DNA of 10,633 nt, taken from assembly GCA_002319875.1 (NCBI GenBank), contig DCFS01000307.1, positions 1 to 10,633 on the forward strand, given 5' to 3'. Each line of letters begins with the position of its first letter. The first letter of the stretch is position 1. A model generated the notes under the pieces. That model was not told the origin of the DNA. It did no database searches and worked only from the letters and a program-made list of their open reading frames with translations. Source of the stretch: Treponema sp. UBA1798. GTDB taxonomy: Bacteria > Spirochaetota > Spirochaetia > Treponematales > Treponemataceae. Below, in pieces: positions 5,028-10,633 of the stretch. Both the position numbers and the translations under genes were made by a program.

Positions 5028-6695
5028 ATGTTTGACAGAGACGGACAGGCAGAGATAGAAAAGCTGGTAAGGGATATGGTTGGAATCCCCAGTATCAACG
5101 GAACACCGGGAGAAAAAGATATCGCGATATTTATAGAAGGGTGGTTACGCTCTCTTCCGTATTTTCATGATCACCCTGATTTCGTATATATACAGCCGAT
5201 AGATGGTGATTCGCTTGAGCGGAGGAATGTGTTTGCACTCCTGAAAGGTACGGCTCCGGGAGCAGGGCAGGAAACGATTATTCTACATGGCCATACGGAT
5301 ACGGTCGGAGTTGATGATTTCGGCAGGCTGGCTCCGTATGCATTCGATTGCAGCAAGTTGCAGAAAGAGATGGCTTTTATGGAGCTGGATCCCGAAATAC
5401 GTTCTGATCTTGACAGTGGAGACTGGATGTTCGGTCGCGGGGTCTGTGATATGAAAAGCGGCGATGCCGTGTTTATGGTCATACTCGGCAGGCTTTCCGC
5501 GCATCCTGAACTGCTGTCCGGCAATATCCTTGTGTCGTTCAACCCGGTAGAGGAAAACCAGCATACAGGAATTATTTATGCCCGTACTTTTTTTGAAAAA
5601 CTGGCGGAAAGAGAGGGGCTGGTTTACCGGTTTGCGATAAACAATGATTATATCTGTCCGCTGTATCCGGGAGATACGGGCAGGTACGTCTATACAGGGA
5701 CGGTAGGAAAACTCCTTCCCTGTTTTTACATTCAGGGAAAAGAAACCCACGCAGGACAACCTTTCGAGGGTGTCGATGCTGGTTTTGTTGCAGCCGAGCT
5801 GGTACGGGAAATCAGTTTCAATCCTGAGTTCTGCGATACGTTCAACGGTGCAACTACGCTGCCTCCTGTCGCTCTCAAATCGGCTGATCTGAAGGAACGG
5901 TATAATGTACAGACTCCTCTTTCGGCTTTTGTCTATTTCAACTATATGGTTCATAACGAATCTGTCCCCGACATAGAGGAGCATCTGCTGGCTGCTGTAC
6001 GGCGGTGCTGTATGGCGGCTTCGGCTCTTGTAGATCAGCGTTATGAGGCTTTTAAACACGTTTCGGGGGTATCGTGTCCGAAGGCTGCATATGATTTCGA
6101 TGTGACTGTATACAGTATACTGTATGACAGAGTCAGATCCATGTGTGGTGTCTCCTTGGACAAAATACTGCATGACGTTGCGGAACGGCTGATTGCAGCA
6201 GGAACAGACAGCCGTGAAATATCTCTTGCCCTTGTAAGAAAAGTATGCGAACTGGGGGATATCAGGAAACCGGTTGTCGTTCTTTTTTTTGCGGCACCGT
6301 ATTGTCCGCATAATACGATCCAGCATACGGAAGGTGATGAAGCGTTCCTTTATCGGACTGTCCGTGCAGTACTGACTTCCTGTGGGGAAAAAAACAGAGA
6401 ACAGTTTACGATGCTTCCGTTTTTTCCCAGCCTGTCGGACAGCAGTTATTTGAAAATAGACGATGATAACGGATCCATCGATACTCTTGTCGCCGATTTT
6501 CCAGGCTACGATATGCTGTATCCTGTGGATCTTCATAAAATAAAAGAACTGGATATCCCGTGTTTCAATTTCGGATGTTACGGTAAGGATGCTCATAAGT
6601 CAACTGAGCGGGTATATAAACCGTATTCTTTCGGTGTTTTACCGGAACTTATTATGGATACTGTTGCGGAATTCTTTGGAACAAAGCAGAAGTAG
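5028..6695 (+). CDS. rocB: RocB-type M20 family metallohydrolase, possible ureido/carbamoyl-amine hydrolase
   Basis: This large M20 peptidase-family enzyme of 555 residues matches the long RocB subgroup (Bacillus RocB is of similar length, and its gene lies with arginine/ornithine use genes). Di-metal ligands are visible: His89 and Asp91 (HGHTDT), Asp141 (GRGVCDMKSG), the Glu175-Glu176 pair (NPVEEN) and His523 (GKDAHKSTERV). The FFPSLSDSSYL segment near residue 470 and the KxxERV end are RocB-like. M20 relatives such as allantoate amidohydrolase and N-carbamoyl-amino acid hydrolases cleave ureido groups. Placed beside a guanidine deiminase and an aminotransferase, this enzyme is a good candidate for hydrolysing the ureido product to free amine, CO2 and ammonia. 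That function is inference; peptide or amide hydrolysis remains possible. It ends 28 bases before the aminotransferase gene. Confidence 0.85.
   Translation: MFDRDGQAEIEKLVRDMVGIPSINGTPGEKDIAIFIEGWLRSLPYFHDHPDFVYIQPIDGDSLERRNVFALLKGTAPGAGQETIILHGHTDTVGVDDFGRLAPYAFDCSKLQKEMAFMELDPEIRSDLDSGDWMFGRGVCDMKSGDAVFMVILGRLSAHPELLSGNILVSFNPVEENQHTGIIYARTFFEKLAEREGLVYRFAINNDYICPLYPGDTGRYVYTGTVGKLLPCFYIQGKETHAGQPFEGVDAGFVAAELVREISFNPEFCDTFNGATTLPPVALKSADLKERYNVQTPLSAFVYFNYMVHNESVPDIEEHLLAAVRRCCMAASALVDQRYEAFKHVSGVSCPKAAYDFDVTVYSILYDRVRSMCGVSLDKILHDVAERLIAAGTDSREISLALVRKVCELGDIRKPVVVLFFAAPYCPHNTIQHTEGDEAFLYRTVRAVLTSCGEKNREQFTMLPFFPSLSDSSYLKIDDDNGSIDTLVADFPGYDMLYPVDLHKIKELDIPCFNFGCYGKDAHKSTERVYKPYSFGVLPELIMDTVAEFFGTKQK
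6110..6125 (+). promoter_or_regulatory. Intragenic 16-nt palindrome sharing a 13-mer with the 1818-1846 operator candidate
   Basis: ATACAGTATACTGTAT is a perfect palindrome inside the M20 gene. The overlapping 13-mer GTATACAGTATAC (6108-6120) is identical to the centre of the intergenic palindrome (1826-1838). It may be a second regulator site or a coding coincidence (the residues encoded are VYSILY). Confidence 0.25.
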
Positions 6696-6696
6696 T

Positions 6697-6707
6697 TTGT
6701 ATTACAA
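6697..6707 (+). promoter_or_regulatory. TTGTA-T-TACAA dyad: GntR-type site candidate
   Basis: This perfect 5+1+5 palindrome lies in the 28-base gap before the aminotransferase gene. It fits the general FadR-subfamily half-site pattern TNGT-N3-ACNA. It overlaps no obvious -10/-35 pair. Its arms share TTGTA/TACAA with the palindrome at 1818-1846. Confidence 0.35.
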
Positions 6708-6723
6708 CATACAGGAGAGAATT

Positions 6724-8034
6724 ATGGAATCGATGTACGAACGGTGTATAAAGGTTATGTCTCCGGCTGCCGGCAGGGCGACCAGGCTGGGAATCGTTAA
6801 AGCGGAGGGCTGCTGGCTCACCGATGAAACGGGCCGCCGTATTCTTGATTTTGCAAGCGGAGTAGCGGTCTGTAATCTTGGACATAATCATCCGGCTGTT
6901 GTTGCAGCAGCTGAAAAACAGCTTCATGCAATGATACACGGCGGTCATAACGTCGTATATTATGAATCGTATGTCCGCCTGGCAGAGCGTCTGGTTGAAC
7001 TTACCGGTGGCGATACGATGGTGTATTTCAGTAATAGTGGAGCTGAAGCAAATGAGGGGGCTATAAAGCTTGCCAAATATGTCACAAAACGACCTGCCGT
7101 TATATCGTTCCGGAATTCTTTTCACGGACGTACGCTTGCAACCATTTCTGTTACCGGTTCGAATGCAGCATACCGGAAAAATTACGAGGGGCTGCTGCCA
7201 AGCGTTTATTTTGCAGAATATCCGTATCTGTTCCGCACTCCGTACAGAATAAAAGACGGGAAATGCCCGCATGAATATTTTGACCAGTTCGACGAGTTAT
7301 TCCATACTCTGGTCGATCCCTCCATGGTTGCGGCTGTCATTATGGAACCGGTACAGGGAGAAGGAGGGTATATCGTACCTCCTGTGGAATTTGTGTCATA
7401 TGTCCGTACGATGTGTGATAAATTCGGCATACAGCTTATATTCGATGAAATTCAGACGGGTATGGGGCGTACGGGAACTCTGTTTGCGTATGAACAGATG
7501 GGAATCCGCCCTGATATACTGACCTGCGCAAAGGGAATTGCAAACGGATTCCCGCTGAGCGCGGTTATCGGCAGGAGTGAACTTATGTCCCAGTGGCCTG
7601 CCGGTGCTCACGGCGGAACATTCGGAGGAAACCCCGTTGCCTGCGCTGCCGCGCTTGCTGTTCTTGATCAGATGACAGCAGGAGGTGCGCTTGAAAAAGG
7701 CAGAAAGGCGGGTGAGTATTTTCATGAAAAGCTTCTGTTACTGCAGAAAAAGTATCCTGCCGTGATCGGTGACGTCCGCGGTCTGGGGCTTATGCTTGGT
7801 ATTGAACTGACCGGGCCGGAGAAGACTCCCGCTCCGGAACTGGTGGCGGAAGTCCGTAAACGGGCGCTTGAAAAGGGGTTGCTGTTACTGGAATGCGGAA
7901 CATACCATAATGTGATCCGGTTTATCGCTCCGCTGACAGTTTCACAGGAAGAAATCGATCTTGCCGTATCGATTCTTGATGGTGTGTTCGCAGAACTTAC
8001 CGGTCCGGCCCGTTCTGCTGCGGTTCCGGCATGA
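6724..8034 (+). CDS. Class III PLP-dependent aminotransferase, GabT-like (4-aminobutyrate/ornithine-type)
   Basis: This cytoplasmic enzyme of 436 residues transfers an omega-amino group to a 2-oxo acid and leaves a semialdehyde. Fold type I hallmarks are complete: NSGAEAN (104-110) for PLP phosphate binding, FHGRT (133-137), EPVQGEGG (208-215), the FDEIQTGMGRTG segment with Asp241 bound to the pyridine nitrogen, and Schiff-base Lys270 in AKGIANGFPL. The C-terminal ECGTYHNVIRF stretch supplies the carboxylate-binding Arg. The closest look is to GabT/4-aminobutyrate aminotransferases rather than acetylornithine ArgD, but ornithine, beta-alanine and 5-aminovalerate enzymes share these motifs. 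ATG 6724 is preceded by AGGAGAG and gives the usual family length; an in-frame opening further upstream overlaps the M20 gene and is rejected. The stop overlaps the next start as ATGA (8031-8034), so translation is coupled. Confidence 0.93.
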   Translation: MESMYERCIKVMSPAAGRATRLGIVKAEGCWLTDETGRRILDFASGVAVCNLGHNHPAVVAAAEKQLHAMIHGGHNVVYYESYVRLAERLVELTGGDTMVYFSNSGAEANEGAIKLAKYVTKRPAVISFRNSFHGRTLATISVTGSNAAYRKNYEGLLPSVYFAEYPYLFRTPYRIKDGKCPHEYFDQFDELFHTLVDPSMVAAVIMEPVQGEGGYIVPPVEFVSYVRTMCDKFGIQLIFDEIQTGMGRTGTLFAYEQMGIRPDILTCAKGIANGFPLSAVIGRSELMSQWPAGAHGGTFGGNPVACAAALAVLDQMTAGGALEKGRKAGEYFHEKLLLLQKKYPAVIGDVRGLGLMLGIELTGPEKTPAPELVAEVRKRALEKGLLLLECGTYHNVIRFIAPLTVSQEEIDLAVSILDGVFAELTGPARSAAVPA

Positions 8035-9095
8035 ACGTTGTTATTTCTGATTACCCGGATGTTCTCGGTGGGAATACCGTCGCACAGCGGGCGATTTTCG
8101 AACGGGAACTGCCGGGATGTACGGTTACCGTGGCACCGTTCACCGGAGACGGGAACCATCTTTCAGAAATATTATCCGGTGCGGATGTGCTTCTGACTGC
8201 ATTTCTGCCGGTAACGGAAAAACTGCTGGAGCGGTGTCGTTCACTGCGTTGCATTACCGTAAACGCGGCGGGGTACGATACGATAGATACCGCCGCAGCT
8301 GCCGGAAGGCATATTGCCGTGATGGCTGTGGAAGAATACTGCACTGATGAAGTGGCGAATCATACGATGGCGTTGATTCTTGCGCTTGCCAGAAAGTTGA
8401 AGCAGTATACAGAGTCAGTAGAACAGGAGCGCCGGTGGCACAGTTTTGAACTACCCGATCTCCACCGCATCAGGGGCACCGGTTTCGGTATTTTCGGTAC
8501 CGGCAGAATCGGAATGGCAGTAGCCCGGAGGGCACTTGCCTTCGGCTGGAACGTATATGCATGGAACGGGCACTGCAATTTTCTGCGTTCGCTTCAGGCG
8601 GCCGGCGACCGCGACGCACTGCGTATCAAAACAGTTCCTGCGGAGCGGATTTACGAAACCTGTTCGGTTATTTCCAATCATATGCAGCAGACGCCGGATA
8701 CTATCGGATTTTTTGACTGTAACGCCTTTTCGGCAATGAAAATGCGTCCGTATTTTATTAATTGCAGCAGGGGTGGGGCGGTTGACGGAGATGCCCTCTA
8801 TAATGCGCTCAGGGACGGCCGTCTGCGCGGAGCTGCTCTTGACGTGTTCGATTCAGAACATCCTGATCTGCAGCCTGCGGGAAACGCAGGCCGTTTCCTC
8901 GGTATGAAAAACGTCCTGATAACGCCCCATGCGGCGTTTTACAGTGAGGAATCCTGTGTGGATTTACAGCGGATATCCTGCATGAACGCAGTTTATTTTC
9001 TCCGCGGCGAACAGGACAGAATTCATAAAATAGTTAACGGAATCCTGCCGGAAACTTTCGGCAGACAGGAGATGATATGTCACAGACCGATATAA
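8031..9095 (+). CDS. D-2-hydroxyacid dehydrogenase (NAD-dependent, CtBP-like branch)
   Basis: This is a cytoplasmic oxidoreductase of 354 residues that interconverts 2-oxo acids and D-2-hydroxy acids. The Rossmann motif is GTGRIG (156-161). Catalytic residues are intact: Arg247 (NCSRGG), Glu276 (DVFDSEHP) and His300 (TPHAAF). EEYCTDEVANHTMALILALARKL (101-123) is typical of the phosphoglycerate dehydrogenase/CtBP-like branch. The usual acidic NAD-selecting residue after the second beta strand is not evident (VYAWNGH), so cofactor preference is open. It has no clear Shine-Dalgarno sequence and overlaps the aminotransferase stop by four bases, implying coupling; it also overlaps the next gene by 19 bases. 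Its substrate is not obvious. It could recycle NAD by reducing the oxo acid linked to transamination (for example 2-oxoglutarate) or act on a keto derivative of the imported compound. Confidence 0.9.
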   Translation: MNVVISDYPDVLGGNTVAQRAIFERELPGCTVTVAPFTGDGNHLSEILSGADVLLTAFLPVTEKLLERCRSLRCITVNAAGYDTIDTAAAAGRHIAVMAVEEYCTDEVANHTMALILALARKLKQYTESVEQERRWHSFELPDLHRIRGTGFGIFGTGRIGMAVARRALAFGWNVYAWNGHCNFLRSLQAAGDRDALRIKTVPAERIYETCSVISNHMQQTPDTIGFFDCNAFSAMKMRPYFINCSRGGAVDGDALYNALRDGRLRGAALDVFDSEHPDLQPAGNAGRFLGMKNVLITPHAAFYSEESCVDLQRISCMNAVYFLRGEQDRIHKIVNGILPETFGRQEMICHRPI

Positions 9096-10204
9096 AAACG
9101 GCTTTCAAAATGCCGGTAAGAATTTTTTTTGAAAAGAATTGTATCAGAAACCATGCGGATATATTTCCCGTACTTGGGAAAAAGGCTTTTATCGTTACGG
9201 GGAAACATTCTGCAGCCGCATGCGGAGCTCTGGATGATATTACTTCAACTCTCGATTCCTGCAACATTGTATGGGAGATTTTTGATCGGATAGAAAATAA
9301 TCCGTCGACGGAAACGGTTGATCAGGCAGCCGGCGTCTGCCGTGCATTCGGTGCCGATATGGTTATCGGTATAGGAGGCGGTTCGCCGCTTGATGCTGCA
9401 AAGGCAGTGGCGGTCCTTGCCCGCATGCCGCTGTCGGCGGTAAATCTGTTCAGTACGACTGTTACTGATACGCTGCCCGTTATAGCGATACCGACAACGG
9501 CCGGTACGGGCAGCGAAGTAACCCAGTACAGTGTACTGCTCAGAAAGGATATGCAGACGAAACAGAGCTTCGGCTGTGACCTGACGTTTCCACGATATGC
9601 ACTGCTTGATGCACGCTATACTTCTTCCCTGAACCGGGAAACAACTGTCCATACCGCCATTGATGCGTTTACCCATGCATTTGAAGGCTTTATGGCACGC
9701 AGGGCGACACCGCTTTCGGATATGATGGCGAGAGAAGCGTTACGCGTTTTCGGCGAATGTCTGCCGGTCCTGTGTTCCGGTGGTGATCTTCTGCCGATCA
9801 GAGAAAAGCTGCTGTATGTATCGTTACTTGGTGGAATGGTAATATCCCATACCGGTGTCACTTTGGTTCATGGAATGGGATACTGTTATACATTCTTTCA
9901 CAACATACCGCACGGAAAAGCAAACGGCCTGCTGTTGCGGCGTTACCTTAGACTTTTATCTCCAACCTGCTATGGAAGAATTGCTGAAACACTGATTCTG
10001 CTCGGATATGAGAGTACAGGGTCAGAAGGTTCGGCCGTGGAAACTTTTTGCTGCGATATTGACAGTCTGCTTGGAAAACCACCCGTGATCGATGAAAGTT
10101 CTGCTGATCGATATACGCAGCTGACGATGCTCCAAAAGGGGAGTATCGCGAACACTCCCCTTTCTGTCGATGAACAAACGATCCGGTCGTTGTGGCTGAG
10201 CTGA
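9077..10204 (+). CDS. Iron-containing alcohol dehydrogenase, candidate semialdehyde/omega-hydroxyacid dehydrogenase
   Basis: This group III (Fe-dependent) alcohol dehydrogenase has 375 residues. Metal ligands are all present: Asp196 and His200 (TAIDAFTH), His265 (LVHGMG) and His279 (NIPHGKAN). The cofactor loop GIGGGSPLDAAKA (98-110) and the family signature PTTAGTGSEVT (139-149) are intact. The family includes 4-hydroxybutyrate dehydrogenase, 1,3-propanediol dehydrogenase and lactaldehyde reductase. Behind an omega-aminotransferase, the natural role would be reducing the semialdehyde product, such as succinic semialdehyde to 4-hydroxybutyrate, and so reoxidising NAD(P)H. That assignment is inference. 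ATG 9077 has AGGAG (9067-9071) five bases upstream, inside the end of the preceding gene. It is the last gene of the operon, and its 3' end contains a strong hairpin. It stops 11 bases before the convergent DUF2000 gene. Confidence 0.92.
   Translation: MSQTDIKTAFKMPVRIFFEKNCIRNHADIFPVLGKKAFIVTGKHSAAACGALDDITSTLDSCNIVWEIFDRIENNPSTETVDQAAGVCRAFGADMVIGIGGGSPLDAAKAVAVLARMPLSAVNLFSTTVTDTLPVIAIPTTAGTGSEVTQYSVLLRKDMQTKQSFGCDLTFPRYALLDARYTSSLNRETTVHTAIDAFTHAFEGFMARRATPLSDMMAREALRVFGECLPVLCSGGDLLPIREKLLYVSLLGGMVISHTGVTLVHGMGYCYTFFHNIPHGKANGLLLRRYLRLLSPTCYGRIAETLILLGYESTGSEGSAVETFCCDIDSLLGKPPVIDESSADRYTQLTMLQKGSIANTPLSVDEQTIRSLWLS
10135..10163. terminator. Hairpin inside the 3' end of the Fe-ADH gene, possible bidirectional terminator
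   Basis: AAAGGGGAGT (10135-10144) pairs perfectly with ACTCCCCTTT (10154-10163) around a nine-base loop. It lies within the coding region, about 40 bases before the Fe-ADH stop and about 50 bases beyond the stop of the convergent DUF2000 gene. The GC-rich core plus a T3-T4 tail on each strand suits a weak terminator, best for the minus-strand transcript (TTTTGG tail). The gap between the two genes is only 11 bases and holds no hairpin of its own. Confidence 0.45.
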
Positions 10205-10215
10205 GTACCGGACTG

Positions 10216-10623
10216 TTATCTTAAAAGCGGCATTGAACCTGTTAACTTGTTTATTTTTTTTCTGTCACCATACAGGGCAATGCCAAAATACGTATGGTCC
10301 TGTTCCGGTGTCGTTGCCGCTTTTGCAATATAATCACTGTATCTGTTACAGCTTTGCGCAACATCGGAGAAATCAACGATGGTCATGTCTGTAAACTCCG
10401 GGGCGTATAAGCGCTGCCTCAGGTCTTTTAAGGCAGCTTTGCTTCCGCGGAGCATTACAACGGGAGTTGTAATAATTCCCATGTGGGACCGGCCGGAAGC
10501 ATCTGTAACGTCTTCTCCGATCTGGTCAGGGATATGTTTTCCCAGCGTAATACCTAAAATAGCAGCTGTATTTGCGACAATGCCGACTGGTAATTCTGAG
10601 TCTATAATCATAACACATTTCAT
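10216..10623 (-). CDS. DUF2000 family protein
   Basis: This is a small soluble protein of 135 residues encoded on the minus strand. The N-terminus KCVMIIDSELPVGIVANT with following GITLGK, then MGIITTPVVMLRG, is characteristic of the DUF2000 family, which is structurally related to the Pth2-type peptidyl-tRNA hydrolase fold; no function is established. Length is typical for the family, so the start at 10623 is plausible, but only ten bases upstream are visible and they hold no ribosome binding site. It converges on the operon, leaving 11 bases between stops, and is not part of it. TTA at 10216-10218 on the plus strand is its stop codon. No link to the catabolic genes is apparent. Confidence 0.88.
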   Translation of the reverse strand: MKCVMIIDSELPVGIVANTAAILGITLGKHIPDQIGEDVTDASGRSHMGIITTPVVMLRGSKAALKDLRQRLYAPEFTDMTIVDFSDVAQSCNRYSDYIAKAATTPEQDHTYFGIALYGDRKKINKLTGSMPLLR

Positions 10624-10633
10624 AGTGGAATCG

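Noticed and set aside
5283..6596. Long open frame (437 codons) antisense to the M20 gene
   Set aside because: The sense strand encodes a complete M20 enzyme with all metal ligands, and the antisense product has no recognisable domain. It is a by-product of the sense codon usage.
9535..9547. Palindrome AGTACAGTGTACT within the Fe-ADH gene
   Set aside because: A short intragenic dyad, different from the operator candidates and with no supporting context.

Overview
The window is a stretch of bacterial chromosome, probably from a strictly or facultatively anaerobic Bacillota-like organism (Negativicutes or Clostridia style). Spirochaetota or Synergistota cannot be excluded. The basis is strong GGAGG-type ribosome binding sites, tightly packed co-directional genes, mid-range GC by eye, and the combination of a RocB-type hydrolase, an iron-dependent alcohol dehydrogenase and a DUF2000 gene. 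I cannot name a genus from the sequence alone.

Layout. Bases 1-690 are the 3' end of a Ser/Gly/Asp/Thr-rich low-complexity protein made of degenerate 48-nt repeats, followed by a probable terminator (746-789). Bases 691-996 are non-coding: an AT-rich inverted repeat, a good sigma-70-like promoter (889-918) and, directly behind it, a long hairpin with eight T's (930-980) that ends only 16 bases before the first start codon of the operon. Bases 997-10204 hold nine same-strand genes with short gaps or overlaps. In order they encode an ABC-type polar amino acid importer (ATPase, permease, lipoprotein receptor), a short arginine-deiminase/DDAH-like hydrolase, a GntR/FCD repressor, a RocB-type M20 metallohydrolase, a GabT-type class III aminotransferase, a D-2-hydroxyacid dehydrogenase and an iron-containing alcohol dehydrogenase. 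Bases 10216-10623 encode a convergent DUF2000 protein on the minus strand.

How the genes fit together (inference). The importer brings in a guanidino compound. The deiminase-like enzyme would convert the guanidinium to a ureido group. The M20 enzyme, whose family includes several carbamoyl/ureido hydrolases, would remove that group as CO2 and ammonia to leave a free amine. The aminotransferase would turn the amine into a semialdehyde, and the Fe-dependent dehydrogenase would reduce it to an omega-hydroxy acid. If the substrate is 4-guanidinobutyrate, the series would be 4-ureidobutyrate, GABA, succinic semialdehyde, 4-hydroxybutyrate. If it is arginine, the series would be citrulline, ornithine, glutamate semialdehyde. 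No carbamoyltransferase or carbamate kinase is present, so this is not the classical ADI (arcABC) pathway. The linked GntR/FCD regulator and a perfect 29-nt palindrome inside the operon (1818-1846) suggest substrate-responsive repression. The leader hairpin suggests an additional attenuation step.

The main points for a second look are this apparently undescribed gene combination, the leader terminator with no room for a promoter behind it, the palindromic candidate operators, and the repetitive serine-rich protein.
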